A stretch of 64,000 nucleotides of DNA. Source: Clostridiales bacterium. Its GTDB lineage: Bacteria > Bacillota > Clostridia > Christensenellales > Aristaeellaceae. Within the stretch, counting starts at the first letter, position 1. Each line of letters begins with the position of its first letter. The position numbers and the translations under genes were made by a program. The notes below the pieces were generated by a model. That model was not told the DNA's origin and made no database searches. It saw nothing but the letters and a program-made list of their open reading frames with translations. The stretch covers positions 1-64,000 of the forward strand of contig SVGS01000004.1 of assembly GCA_015056205.1 (NCBI GenBank), written 5' to 3'. Shown one piece after another: positions 8,807-17,666 of this stretch.

Positions 8807-8820
8807 AAAAGATATCTTTT
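8807..8820. promoter_or_regulatory. 14-bp perfect palindrome, likely LysR operator
   Basis: AAAAGATATCTTTT lies in the lysR-MATE divergent spacer and overlaps the proposed MATE -35 box. LysR proteins bind dyad sites in such positions. The assignment is inferred from location only. Confidence 0.45.
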
Positions 8821-8846
8821 ACGGAGAACAAAGTCAAGTGTATAAT
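8817..8846 (+). promoter_or_regulatory. Putative sigma-A promoter of the MATE gene
   Basis: A perfect -10 TATAAT at 8841-8846 lies 18 bases downstream of a weak -35 TTTTAC at 8817-8822. A weak -35 beside a dyad is typical of an activator-dependent promoter. Confidence 0.45.
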
Positions 8847-8898
8847 CATTTCTGTGTAAGAATACACAAATTCACGCACGATGGGAAGCATGCAAACC

Positions 8899-10263
8899 AT
8901 GAACAAGGATCTGACGGAGGGAAAACCGTCCTCCGTATTATGGCGTTTCTGCCTGCCGCTGTTTGGCAGCATCATCTTTCAGCAGCTATATAATATTGCT
9001 GACAGCTGGGTATCGGGAAAATTCATTGGGGAAGGTGCCCTGGCTGCCGTGGGCAACAGCTATGAGATCACGCTGATCTTCATCGCTTTCGCCTTCGGTT
9101 GCAATATGGGCTGCTCTGTGGTGGTGTCGCACTTATTCGGCGCCAAGGATTATCGGCAGGTGAAAACCGCCGTTTCCACTGCCATGCTGCTGACGGGCGC
9201 GGTGTGCCTTGTGCTGATGACCGCCGGGCTGGTGGGCAGCCGCCGGCTTCTGGCTCTGCTGAACACACCGCCAAACGCCATGGCGGATTCGGCGCTGTAC
9301 CTGGATATTTACATTCTGGGCCTGCCCTTTATGTTCTTTTACAACGTGGCGACAGGGACGTTCGCAGCACTGGGGGATTCCCGCACGCCCTTTGTTTTTC
9401 TGGCGCTGTCCTCCACCGCCAATATTGGGATGGACATCCTGTTTGTCACTGCATTTGGCATGGGCGTGGCCGGCGTGGCCTGGGCCACCTTCATCTGCCA
9501 GGGGATCAGCTGCGCGCTGGCTATGATCGTCGTGCTCAGGCGGATGCGGGCGCTGTCGTCAGGGAAGGGCAAAGCGCCACTGTTTTCTGCCGTGCTGCTC
9601 AAAAAGATCATTGCCATCGCCGTGCCCAGCACCCTGCAGCAGAGCTTCATCTCCTTGGGCAACCTGGTGATCCAGGGCGTGATCAACGGCTTTGGAACAG
9701 GCGTGATGGCGGGGTATTCCGCCGGGGTGAAGCTGAATAACCTGGTGATTACTTCCTTTACCACGCTGGCCAACGGCATTTCCAATTACACCGCGCAGAA
9801 CATCGGCGCGGGCAAAAGGGAGCGTGTGCGGCAAGGCTTGCGGTCGGGGCTGAAAATGGTGTGGCTGCTGTGCGTCCCTTTCTGTTTGCTCTATTTCTTT
9901 GCGGGAGAGGCGCTGGTACGGTTCTTCATGGATGATCCGACGGAGCAGGCCTTACGAACCGGCATCGTTTTTTTGCGCATTCTGTCGCCCTTCTATTTCG
10001 TGGTTTCCGCCAAGCTGGCGGCGGATGGCGTGCTGCGCGGAGCGGGCATGATGCGGCAGTTTATGACGGCCACCTTTACCGACCTGATCCTGCGGGTGAT
10101 GCTGGCGATCCTGCTTTCCCGCACGGCGCTGCAGTCCACGGGGATCTGGTGCGCCTGGCCCATTGGCTGGGTGATTGCCACCGGCATGTCCCTGCTTTTT
10201 TACCGAAAAGCATTTGTATCTCTCCCGGGAAACACCGTTTCCAGCCGGGAACGTGTTGAATAA
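8899..10263 (+). CDS. MATE family multidrug/metabolite efflux transporter
   Basis: The product has about 454 residues and twelve predicted membrane spans in two MatE halves. The N-terminus MNKDLTEGKPSSVLWRFCLP then LFGSIIFQQLYNIADS is highly typical of Clostridia MATE proteins. The family uses Na+ or H+ gradients to expel cationic drugs or metabolites across the cytoplasmic membrane. In-frame ATGs at 8881 and 8890 exist; GGGAAG at 8883-8888 fits 8899 best. Length is normal and the gene looks intact. It is divergent from lysR, the presumed regulator. Substrate unknown. Confidence 0.92.
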   Translation: MNKDLTEGKPSSVLWRFCLPLFGSIIFQQLYNIADSWVSGKFIGEGALAAVGNSYEITLIFIAFAFGCNMGCSVVVSHLFGAKDYRQVKTAVSTAMLLTGAVCLVLMTAGLVGSRRLLALLNTPPNAMADSALYLDIYILGLPFMFFYNVATGTFAALGDSRTPFVFLALSSTANIGMDILFVTAFGMGVAGVAWATFICQGISCALAMIVVLRRMRALSSGKGKAPLFSAVLLKKIIAIAVPSTLQQSFISLGNLVIQGVINGFGTGVMAGYSAGVKLNNLVITSFTTLANGISNYTAQNIGAGKRERVRQGLRSGLKMVWLLCVPFCLLYFFAGEALVRFFMDDPTEQALRTGIVFLRILSPFYFVVSAKLAADGVLRGAGMMRQFMTATFTDLILRVMLAILLSRTALQSTGIWCAWPIGWVIATGMSLLFYRKAFVSLPGNTVSSRERVE

Positions 10264-10280
10264 AAAAGGAGGAACTCTCT

Positions 10281-10313
10281 ATGAAGAACCGTATTTATGA
10301 GTACAAAGCATAA
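10281..10313 (+). pseudogene. Ten-codon ORF with strong ribosome binding site (probable 5' gene remnant)
   Basis: MKNRIYEYKA and a stop follow AAAAAAGGAGG, 18 bases after the MATE stop. The ribosome binding site is excellent but the frame stops after 10 codons, inside the 3' end of the convergent HAD gene. It is best read as the surviving 5' end of a gene that once followed the transporter. A real short peptide cannot be excluded. Confidence 0.3.
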
Positions 10314-11047
10314 AGGAGATTACAGAATGAGCTTTGCAATGCCCACTTTTTCAGAATATCATACAGTTCATCGAAAGAAGAAGCGCAGTAGTCAATATCG
10401 TATTTCATTCTTGCTTCCATAATATTTCCGGAAGGCATAAACCATACGGAATCCAGGGAAGCGTTTTTTGCACCGAGCATATCTGAAGAAAGTGAATCGC
10501 CGATCATAATGCATGAAGCTTTCGGTTCTCCGATTCGATCCAGGCAAATATCAAAGAAGGCCGCGTTGGGCTTAGTCACCCCCATATCCTCGCTGATAAA
10601 CATGCCGTCAATGTACCGGTCAAGGCCTGTAGAAGCAATCCTGCCCTTTGCATTTATGGTTGCGCCATTGGAGGCGATATAGATCCTTGCATCCGGTATA
10701 TTTTTCCTGAGCTTTCTGACGAATTCCAGTGCACCGTCCATCAGCACGCCGTTTACAGACATTGTCCTGATAAATTCATCGTTGACCTCCAGGGGATCGA
10801 GTCCTGAAGCATCTCCTTCGCACCGACTGAAAACATCCAGGAACCGCTTCGTAAATAGTTCTGCCCTCGAGATATTCCCTTTTTCAAGTTCCAGCCAGAG
10901 GGATTTGTTGTATGCTTTGAAAGCCTGATAAATCTTATCTGAGAATGAAAGCCCATTTGCTCTCAGGACGATTCCGAGTGCTTTATACTCAGAGGCGTGA
11001 AAGTCCAGCAATGTCTGGTCCAGGTCGAAAAGGAAATTATGATGCAT
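10295..11047 (-). CDS. HAD-superfamily hydrolase, YjjG-type nucleotidase
   Basis: The product has about 250 residues. Motif I DLDQTLLDF is at the N-terminus; it has the catalytic Asp pair of the form DxDxT. A helical cap follows, then motif II in YIASNGA, motif III lysine in GVTKPNAAFF and motif IV GDSLSSDMLGA. The overall order matches the YjjG/noncanonical pyrimidine nucleotidase group, which dephosphorylates nucleoside monophosphates. The start at 11047 is chosen because GTGGAGG precedes it; the longer frame to 11122 lacks such a site. The last ~15 residues after DELYDILKK look non-native, so the 3' end may be rearranged against the MATE side. Confidence 0.85.
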   Translation of the reverse strand: MHHNFLFDLDQTLLDFHASEYKALGIVLRANGLSFSDKIYQAFKAYNKSLWLELEKGNISRAELFTKRFLDVFSRCEGDASGLDPLEVNDEFIRTMSVNGVLMDGALEFVRKLRKNIPDARIYIASNGATINAKGRIASTGLDRYIDGMFISEDMGVTKPNAAFFDICLDRIGEPKASCIMIGDSLSSDMLGAKNASLDSVWFMPSGNIMEARMKYDIDYCASSFDELYDILKKWALQSSFCNLLYALYS

Positions 11048-11213
11048 CCTGCGCCTCCACTGATAAAGAGAAAAATCAAAAGACATTTTGGCAAGCCCAT
11101 ACTGGCTACCGATTCTGGACAAAGAATCCTATGATAAGAATATGAAACCAGAGAGCAGAATACAGATTTCACCGTAGTCCATTCAGACCGGTTCATCTTT
11201 TTCAGTCCGTTGC

Positions 11214-13697
11214 TTAAATATATCTGCCGGTGATGCTTTCCCGGCAGGACCGGATTTCTTCCGGTGTCCCGCACGCAACGATTCTCCCTCCGTCTTCACC
11301 GCCTTCAGGCCCCATGTCAACGATGTAATCGGCGGAGCGGATGACATCCAGGTCATGTTCAATCACAATGACCGTTGCGCCATGGTCAATCAGTGTCTGA
11401 AAAACGTTCAGCAGGGTTTCCACATCCTTCGGATGCAGTCCGATGGTCGGCTCATCAAAAACGAAAACAGTATCATCCTGTTGCCTTCCCATTTCAGACG
11501 CAAGTTTCAGCCGCTGCGCTTCACCTCCGGACAATCCCGGCGTTTCTTCACCAAGCGTCAGATAACCGAGTCCGAGATCCTGCAGGATTTGCAGCCTTGG
11601 TTTCACAGTTTTCATTTCCCGGCAAAAATCAAGCGCGGTGCTGACGTCCATCTCCATCAGCTCAGGCAGCGAGCGCTCCTCTCCCGCCTTGTTTTGACAA
11701 CGTACTTTCTTTGCATCTTTCCTGTATCGCGACCCGCGGCATTCCGGGCAGATGATCTCCACATCCGGAAGGAACTGAACGTCCAGGGCGATCTGTCCTG
11801 TGCCATCGCAGGTCGGGCACCGGAGTGATCCTGTATTGTAAGAAAAGTCTCCTGCCTTATATCCAAGCTGCTTTGCCGATTTGGTTCCCGCATAGATCTT
11901 CCGAAGTTCATCATGAATGTTGGCATAGGTGGCAATCGTGGAACGGACATTGATCCCGATCGGTGTCGCGTCAATGAGTTTTATGTGTTGGATTCCGTCC
12001 GCTTTGATCTTCCTGACATGATCGGGCATTTTTTTGCCGTTGCAAAGAACCTCCAGTGCCGGAACAAGGCTTTCCAGAATCAGGGTTGTCTTCCCTGATC
12101 CCGAAACGCCGGTGATCACAGTCAGTGCTTTTTTCGGAATACGAACAGACAGCGGCCTGACCGTATGGATCCGGTCTGTTTCCATGCGGATCTCTCCGCT
12201 TACAAACAGATCTTTTCCGGTGCGTTTCCGGGCCTGAGCCTGCTTTCCGGAAAGATACCTGCCAATAACGGAGACTTTGTTTTCTTCAATCTGCTCAACA
12301 GTTCCTTCCGCAATAACGGTTCCACCGTTCCTTCCGGCTTCTGGCCCCATCTCGATGATCCAGTCGGATTCTTTCAGAATCTGTGTGTCATGATCAACCA
12401 ACAGAACGGAATTACCATCCCGGACCAGATCATGCATCACCCCGTTCAGCCCGACAATATTGGCCGGGTGCAATCCGATGGAAGGCTCGTCCAGGACATA
12501 CAGAACGCCGGTTGTCCGGTTACGGACCGCCCGGGCCAGCTGCATCCGCTGCCGCTCTCCGGTGGACAGGGTCGAGGACGCTCTGTCCAAAGAAAGATAC
12601 CCCAGTCCCAGGTCCAGCAGCCGGGCTGCAGTTTCCAGATAGGACTCGCAGATGTTATGTGCCATCGGGCGCATTTCTTCCGGCAGGGAATCCGGAACAC
12701 GTCTGACCCATTCAACCGAATTTTTCAGCGTCATTTCACAGGCCTGATCGAGCGAGATCCCCATCAGCTTCGGCGCTCTGGCTTCCTCCGACAAGCGTGT
12801 GCCATGGCATTCGGGGCAGACATCCTCCTTCAGGAACTTTTCCACACGCTTCATGCCCTTTTCGTCCTTGACCTTGCTCAGCGCGTTCATAACGGTTGCC
12901 GTTGCGCTGTAATAGGTAAAATCCATTTCGCCTGCGGTCGCGGTATCCGCCTTTTTCGGACGGTAGAAAATATGCTTCTTTTCCATGGGACCGTCAAAGA
13001 CGATCTCTTTTTCCCGCGCAGTCAGGTCTTTAAACGGAATATCCGTCCGTACACCCATGGCTCTGCAGACGTCTGTCATCAGAGACCACATCAGGGAATT
13101 CCAGGGAGCGACAGCGCCGTCATCAATGGAGATGCTCTCATCCGGAACCAGGGTACTGCGGTCCACTGTCCGGACTGTGCCTGTCCCTCCGCAGCATTTG
13201 CAGGCCCCCTGCGAATTGAACGCAAGTTCTTCCGCCCCGGGACCGTAAAAGCGTTCGCCGCATTCCGGGCATACGATCTCCTGCATCAGTGCCACCTGAA
13301 ACCCAGGCTTCACATAGTGTCCGTTGGGACAACGGTGGGATGAAAGACGTGAAAACATCAGCCGAAGACTGTTCAGCAGTTCTGTGCCTGTGCCGAATGT
13401 CGAGCGTATTCCCGGCACACCGGGCCTCTGATGCAGCGCAAGGGAAGCGGGAACATACAGCACCTCATCCACATCCGCCCGGGAAGCCTGCGTCATCCGT
13501 CTCCTCGTATAAGTTGAAAGAGATTCCAGATATCTTCGTGATCCTTCCGCGTAAAGAACGCCCAGGGCAAGAGACGATTTTCCGGATCCGGACACCCCCG
13601 CAATTCCGACAATTTCATGAAGCGGAATGTCCACATCAATGTTTTTCAGATTATGGACGCGCGCTCCCCGGACTTCAATGTTTTTCGGTTCATTCAT
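11214..13697 (-). CDS. UvrA-like excinuclease ATPase paralogue (class II UvrA)
   Basis: The 827 residues are shorter than true UvrA (~940). Two ABC ATPase modules are present: Walker A GVSGSGKSSLA (~32) and GVSGSGKTTLI (second half), signature sequences LSTGERQRMQLA and LSGGEAQRLKLA, and Walker B VLYVLDEPSIGLHP and VFVFDEPTIGLHP. Zinc-binding CPECG/CKCCG and CPTCDGTG clusters are present. The N-terminus NLKNIDVDIP is typical. Reduced UvrA-like proteins of this size lack the full UvrB-binding insertion and are usually annotated as drug-resistance or accessory repair ATPases. It is probably the first gene transcribed before a HAD gene, but the 166-base spacing is loose. Confidence 0.85.
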   Translation of the reverse strand: MNEPKNIEVRGARVHNLKNIDVDIPLHEIVGIAGVSGSGKSSLALGVLYAEGSRRYLESLSTYTRRRMTQASRADVDEVLYVPASLALHQRPGVPGIRSTFGTGTELLNSLRLMFSRLSSHRCPNGHYVKPGFQVALMQEIVCPECGERFYGPGAEELAFNSQGACKCCGGTGTVRTVDRSTLVPDESISIDDGAVAPWNSLMWSLMTDVCRAMGVRTDIPFKDLTAREKEIVFDGPMEKKHIFYRPKKADTATAGEMDFTYYSATATVMNALSKVKDEKGMKRVEKFLKEDVCPECHGTRLSEEARAPKLMGISLDQACEMTLKNSVEWVRRVPDSLPEEMRPMAHNICESYLETAARLLDLGLGYLSLDRASSTLSTGERQRMQLARAVRNRTTGVLYVLDEPSIGLHPANIVGLNGVMHDLVRDGNSVLLVDHDTQILKESDWIIEMGPEAGRNGGTVIAEGTVEQIEENKVSVIGRYLSGKQAQARKRTGKDLFVSGEIRMETDRIHTVRPLSVRIPKKALTVITGVSGSGKTTLILESLVPALEVLCNGKKMPDHVRKIKADGIQHIKLIDATPIGINVRSTIATYANIHDELRKIYAGTKSAKQLGYKAGDFSYNTGSLRCPTCDGTGQIALDVQFLPDVEIICPECRGSRYRKDAKKVRCQNKAGEERSLPELMEMDVSTALDFCREMKTVKPRLQILQDLGLGYLTLGEETPGLSGGEAQRLKLASEMGRQQDDTVFVFDEPTIGLHPKDVETLLNVFQTLIDHGATVIVIEHDLDVIRSADYIVDMGPEGGEDGGRIVACGTPEEIRSCRESITGRYI

Positions 13698-13734
13698 GAT
13701 TCAAGGCTCCTGTAAAGATTTGAAATACTCATTC

Positions 13735-14022
13735 TCATTCAGAACATTGCTTTCTGTTTTCATTTCCCCAGGTACATAACTGATCCAGCACTTCCATGAG
13801 TGAGCTCCCTCGTTCTGTCAGGGAATACTCTACTTTTGGAGGAATTTCAGGATACATCTTTCGATGGATCAGTCCATCGCGCTCAAGTTCCTTCAGATGA
13901 AGGCTCAGGGTTTTATCCGCGACCCTGCCAAGATACCGCTGCATCTCATTAAACCGCACAGGCTCATACTCCATCAGGCAATAAAGGATAACCGGCTTGT
14001 ATTTGATAGTATTATTCGCCAA
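13735..14022 (-). CDS. HxlR-family transcriptional regulator, N-terminus probably clipped
   Basis: The frame from [20 protein letters not shown] through [14 protein letters not shown] and VEYSLTERG is a clear HxlR winged helix. Family members normally carry ~20 more N-terminal residues, including a redox-sensitive CP motif, before this point. Here the frame enters the 3' end of the neighbouring reductase gene; the ORF upstream to an ATG at 14085 is only the antisense-frame reading of that gene. A TTG at 14022 overlapping the reductase stop is the most conservative start. The gene may thus be a deletion-truncated HxlR that has lost its cysteine. Function as a regulator is doubtful. Confidence 0.6.
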   Translation of the reverse strand: MANNTIKYKPVILYCLMEYEPVRFNEMQRYLGRVADKTLSLHLKELERDGLIHRKMYPEIPPKVEYSLTERGSSLMEVLDQLCTWGNENRKQCSE

Positions 14023-15157
14023 ACTGTGAAGCCACCAGTTTAAGGTTGTTTCTGATCGGCAGATGCTGAGGACAGATTTTCTCACACTTACCGCAGCCTA
14101 TGCAGTCACCCGGTTTGCCATACACCTGAGTAAGTCTGTCATAATATTCGCCCTGAGGGGTAAATGGTTTCCCCTCATATTCCTGCATCTCAGCATTATA
14201 AACAGAGAAATATTTAGGTATCGGAATGTTTTTCGGACATCCATCCACACAGTAGGCACATCCTGTGCAGGGTATGGCAATACTTGAATTGATCACTTCG
14301 ATTGCTTTTTTTATGATTTCCATCTCATTATCATTCAATGGAGTAAAATCTTTCATATAACCTGTATTATCCGTCAGCATATCCATGTTCCCCATGCCGG
14401 AAAGAACCATCTTTACATTTGGCTGACTTGCTGCAAATCTGATTGCCCAGGAAGCAATCGACATATCAGGTGCATAGTCCTTAAACAGTTTTTCGACCTC
14501 AGGCACCACATTGGACAAAGTCCCGCCCTTGACAGGTTCCATGACGATCACGGGCTTACCATGTTTTTCACACACCTCATAACATTTTCCAGACTGTATC
14601 ACCTCGCTGTCCCAGTCAAGATAATTGAGCTGGAGCTGAACAAATTCAACTTCAGGATGCTCAGTTAGTATCCTGTCCAGCAGATCAGCCCTGTCGTGAT
14701 ATGAAAAGCCCATATGTTTGACATATCCGGCTTTCTTCTTATCTGCCAGCCATTCAAAGCATCCGAATTTCTGATATTTTTTATAATGATCCTCTCCGAG
14801 ATCATGAAGAAGATAGTAGTCGAAATAATCCACCCCGGTTTTCTCAAGCTGGGTAGTAAACACTTTCTCCCTTTCTTCCTCGTTATTGAAAAAGCCGCAA
14901 TGAAGCTTGGTAGCCAATGTAAACTCGTTTCTGTTATGCCTGCTTACAAGGGCATCGCCGGCAGCATCCTCACTCTTGAATCCACAGTACATCCAGGCCG
15001 TATCAAAGTAGGTAAATCCCTCGGATATAAAGTAGTCCACCATTTTTCTGGTGAGCTCAATATCGATTCTTCCAAACTTTCCGGATGCTGCCTGTTCAGG
15101 AAGCCGCATCATTCCGAAACCTAGTTTCTTAGTGTTTTTCCCAAAAGTGTTTTCCAT
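14012..15157 (-). CDS. Aldo/keto reductase with C-terminal 4Fe-4S clusters
   Basis: The product has about 381 residues. The reductase barrel covers ~1-290: [21 protein letters not shown] (catalytic Asp-Tyr pair), [29 protein letters not shown]. The tail carries two cysteine groups, [12 protein letters not shown] and [12 protein letters not shown], each fitting a [4Fe-4S] site. Such fused reductases are common in anaerobes and probably shuttle electrons between ferredoxin-like clusters and an NAD(P)H-dependent carbonyl site. The ATG at 15157 has AAAGGAGGGG upstream; the longer frame to 15211 has none. It appears complete and is followed closely by the clipped hxlR. Confidence 0.9.
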   Translation of the reverse strand: MENTFGKNTKKLGFGMMRLPEQAASGKFGRIDIELTRKMVDYFISEGFTYFDTAWMYCGFKSEDAAGDALVSRHNRNEFTLATKLHCGFFNNEEEREKVFTTQLEKTGVDYFDYYLLHDLGEDHYKKYQKFGCFEWLADKKKAGYVKHMGFSYHDRADLLDRILTEHPEVEFVQLQLNYLDWDSEVIQSGKCYEVCEKHGKPVIVMEPVKGGTLSNVVPEVEKLFKDYAPDMSIASWAIRFAASQPNVKMVLSGMGNMDMLTDNTGYMKDFTPLNDNEMEIIKKAIEVINSSIAIPCTGCAYCVDGCPKNIPIPKYFSVYNAEMQEYEGKPFTPQGEYYDRLTQVYGKPGDCIGCGKCEKICPQHLPIRNNLKLVASQFGE

Positions 15158-15179
15158 GTCGCCCCTCCTTTTTCGTGTG

Positions 15180-15370
15180 TACTGATATAAATTCAAAGCT
15201 GTCAGGAACACGCTTCACCCTCCGGACCTTTGTCGCGGTCATCGTATAGCTCATAGCCAGCAATGCTGTAATATCTTTCTTCTCCGATGATCCGTCCAGC
15301 AGGATGGTGATCCATTTGTCCTTGTTCATGTGGTAAGCCGGGCAGAATCCGGGGATGGTCCTGTACGGGA
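15180..15370 (-). pseudogene. MmcQ/YjbR-family C-terminal fragment
   Basis: The reading PGFCPAYHMNKDKWITILLD then GSSEKKDITALLAMSY is the C-terminal half of a MmcQ/YjbR-like DNA-binding-fold protein; these usually end with an HMNKxHW...LDGS pattern. Only about 60 of the normal ~110-120 residues remain. Its 5' side is joined directly to an aldo/keto-reductase start, and its frame runs into the next gene with no natural stop. It is a remnant. Confidence 0.6.
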
Positions 15371-15544
15371 CTACCATAGCGATGCGGTATCATAATAGTT
15401 GATCCCCTTCGCCATGGCTTCGTCCACCATGCGGAAGGTTTCTTTTTGGTCAATCCGACTGTCCTGGCCGTCAAGCACCGGCAGGCGCATCGCGCCAAAG
15501 CCGAGAGCGGAGAGCGTAAGTTCCTGAAACTGTCTGGTAATCAT
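15371..15544 (-). pseudogene. Aldo/keto reductase, N-terminal fragment
   Basis: MITRQFQELTLSALGFGAMR then KGINYYDTA is the start of an aldo/keto reductase, ending at the catalytic Asp region. The start at 15544 has a good GAGGAGGAA site. After ~54 residues the frame meets foreign DNA encoding the MmcQ fragment and stops. It is not a copy of the intact reductase at 14012-15157, because the sequences differ. Confidence 0.7.
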
Positions 15545-15562
15545 GGCGTTCCTCCTCACGAG

Positions 15563-15700
15563 TCATAGTGATTTAAGAATGTTCATGGTTCTTTGATTAT
15601 AATACTCAGGCAGCTTTTCATCAATCAGTGCAATTGGCTCTTTCCCTTTAATGTGACTGTACCGGGCGAGGCTTATGATTCTTCTTGATCCGCAGCGCTG
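15563..15700 (-). pseudogene. Unidentified C-terminal gene fragment
   Basis: An open frame without a start reads in part ARYSHIKGKEPIALIDEKLP then YYNQRTMNILKSL and ends 19 bases before the next fragment's ATG. The composition looks coding and it is placed like the end of an upstream operon gene. I do not recognise the family, and it may be chance. Confidence 0.3.
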
Positions 15701-15737
15701 TTATACAGATCATCCGGGCTTGCGGTGCCGGGCAGCG

Positions 15738-16676
15738 TTATTTCATACAGCCCGCCTGATTTAATTCGTTCTCTCTTTCCAGAACGAACCGGGCTACCTT
15801 AACACTCCCGTCCATTTCTGCCGAACGGATACCAAACCCGCATTTTTTCGTGTAGAACCTGACATTTTCGTGTTTATCCACCGGTGTTACCAGGGTAAAT
15901 CTGCTCCAATCCCGATAATAGGATTTGGCGAATTCCATAGCGGCGGATCCGATTCCTTTTCCCTGATACTCCGGAATAACGCACAGGCATCCAACTTCAT
16001 AGACTCCTTTCTCCAGCATTTTGCAGGAAATACAGCCAACGGGTCTGCTGTCGCAGAGAATCAGGAATTTGGGATAATCAATGATTGATTGCTTCATCAT
16101 CTCTATGGTTCTTCCGTACGCGGGACATTCGCCGTATCTGAGATAATCGCTGTAAAATGAAGCATTGTAAATCTCTATGAGCTGCTCCGCGTCCGGTATG
16201 CCGGCTTTTCTGAATTCGATTTTCATCGATGGCTTTTGCAAAACAAACACCTGATTCGGATATCCGAATTCTTCTGTCAGTTCGGCTTCGATAAAACCGA
16301 ATTTCCTGTATAAAGCACGGGGGGCTGCTCCTTTTTCATCCCCTTCACGGAAGGTGGATACAGAAATATCCCTGCTTCTGTCCAGTTCGCTGAGGGCTGT
16401 TTCCAGAAGCCTTGAAGCAATGCCTTTTCGCCGGCGCCCGGGAGAGACTGCCAGACAACAGATCATATTCCGGTTTCTGGAGAACAAAAGCACTCCCTGA
16501 ATCTGATCATCGGATTTCACGCACAGCGCCTGCCGCTTTTCCATAAACTTCAGCACAGTCTGCCGGTGCTTCTCCAGATCTTCTTCTGTTTCCAGACCCG
16601 GGAAATTCGAACTGACCTGGCGCACAAGATTCATCCAGAGATCGATGTCTGCCGGTATTCCGAAGCAAACTTCCAT
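15738..16676 (-). CDS. Tandem-GNAT acetyltransferase
   Basis: The 312-residue product contains two GNAT folds. The first, ~1-150, has the acetyl-CoA loop CCLAVSPGRRRKGIASRLLE. The second, ~155-305, has VGCLCVIPEYQGKGIGSAAM and ends with ENVRFYTKKCGFGIRS. Each half has the V/I-x-P-x-x-R/Q-x-x-G-x-G/A motif. Double-GNAT proteins may acetylate small molecules such as aminoglycosides, polyamines or mycothiol-like substrates; nothing here tells which. The ATG at 16676 is favoured over a TTG at 16682 because AAGGAG is 9 bases from it. It is divergent from ogt, with about 200 bases between. Confidence 0.85.
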   Translation of the reverse strand: MEVCFGIPADIDLWMNLVRQVSSNFPGLETEEDLEKHRQTVLKFMEKRQALCVKSDDQIQGVLLFSRNRNMICCLAVSPGRRRKGIASRLLETALSELDRSRDISVSTFREGDEKGAAPRALYRKFGFIEAELTEEFGYPNQVFVLQKPSMKIEFRKAGIPDAEQLIEIYNASFYSDYLRYGECPAYGRTIEMMKQSIIDYPKFLILCDSRPVGCISCKMLEKGVYEVGCLCVIPEYQGKGIGSAAMEFAKSYYRDWSRFTLVTPVDKHENVRFYTKKCGFGIRSAEMDGSVKVARFVLERENELNQAGCMK

Positions 16677-16877
16677 CCGCAAAATCTCCTTCTTTGGCAG
16701 GAAAATTCAAGGTTCTTTGGAAAAGCCCGGTTGGGGTTCCCAGCTTCAATCATAGCATATTCTCGGGGAAAAATCTTGCAGAAACGGCTGAAAACAGATA
16801 ATCTTTAGATTCAGGGAGATGATGCTTTTTACGGCATTTCATTGGTTCCGAATAATCTGTAAATGGAAGGTGAAACC

Positions 16878-17372
16878 GTGATTTACACAAATGAGTATGA
16901 ATCCCCTTTGGGGAACATTTTGCTGGCCGGAGATGAGCGGGGATTAACGGGGCTTTGGTTTACGGAAGGCGGCAGGGATGCCGGGCCGGGACTGAAACAA
17001 GGAGCCATTCGGCGCGAAACGGACTATTTTGCTCAGACGAAAGAATGGCTGGATATATATTTCTCGGGCCGCGATCCCGGATTCTTTCCGGCAATCCATT
17101 TGGCAGGCTCCGATTTCCGCAATCGTGTCGGAGAGATCATGTGTGAAATCCCTTTCGGGGAAACGGTTACGTATGGGTGGATTGCCGGTAAAATCGCAAA
17201 GGAGCGCGGACTCGATAGAATGTCCGCGCAGGCAGTCGGCGGCGCGGTCGGCCATAATCCGATCTGCATCATCGTGCCGTGCCACCGGGTGGTAGGATCG
17301 AACGGGAGCCTGACCGGATATGGGGGGAGGAATCCTGCGAAAGAAAGCCCTTCTGGAACTGGAGGGCAATGA
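16878..17372 (+). CDS. ogt: Methylated-DNA-protein cysteine methyltransferase, frameshifted near the C-terminus
   Basis: The enzyme removes alkyl groups from O6-guanine onto its own cysteine. Residues ~85-155 carry GETVTYGWIAGKIAKE, the active-site IVPCHRVVGSNGSLTGYGG and the preceding GHNPI. The start GTG at 16878 fits GGAAGGTG; an ATG at 16863 has no site. After TGYGG the frame departs from the family. Removing one base from a run of six G at 17322-17327 restores a family-like ending ILRKKALLELEGNE, continuing to a stop at 17428-17430. The break therefore follows the essential active site. It could be a real mutation, slippage at the G-run, or a read error. Confidence 0.85.
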   Translation: MIYTNEYESPLGNILLAGDERGLTGLWFTEGGRDAGPGLKQGAIRRETDYFAQTKEWLDIYFSGRDPGFFPAIHLAGSDFRNRVGEIMCEIPFGETVTYGWIAGKIAKERGLDRMSAQAVGGAVGHNPICIIVPCHRVVGSNGSLTGYGGRNPAKESPSGTGGQ

Positions 17373-17438
17373 GATAAATTCCGTAGGCGCTGATCGCTTT
17401 TCTGTTGCAAAAAAGCAGCGGTTTATATAGAATGATAG

Positions 17439-17585
17439 TGCTTGGAATCCGCCGGGCTTCGCGTCCTGCTGATTATGCAAAAAGGATGCGAAAACGGCGT
17501 GATCATTGCGGAAATCAATGAAATGATCCGTGAGATCCTGGAACAAACGGGATTTGATCAGATTTTGGCCGTTGAGGACGATTAA
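17439..17585 (+). pseudogene. STAS-domain (anti-sigma-factor antagonist) C-terminal fragment
   Basis: With no start codon, the frame reads ESAGLRVLLIMQKG then INEMIREILEQTGFDQILAV and ends at TAA 17583. This is the second half of a STAS domain; SAGLRVLL follows the usual phosphorylatable-serine loop. The ~50 N-terminal residues are gone. It sits directly after the ogt tail, and a terminator follows, suggesting the 3' end of a former operon was kept. Confidence 0.65.
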
Positions 17586-17629
17586 GCGCAAGCTTTCGGA
17601 AGGGGGCCCTTCTCATTTCAGTTTATCAG

Positions 17630-17666
17630 CCGCTTGTCTCTGACGGATAAGCGGTTTTCATTTTCA
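17630..17666 (+). terminator. Intrinsic terminator after the STAS remnant
   Basis: CCGCTTGTC pairs with GATAAGCGG (one G-T pair) around a 7-base loop, followed by TTTTCATTTTC. It marks the end of the AT-richer accessory stretch. Confidence 0.65.
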
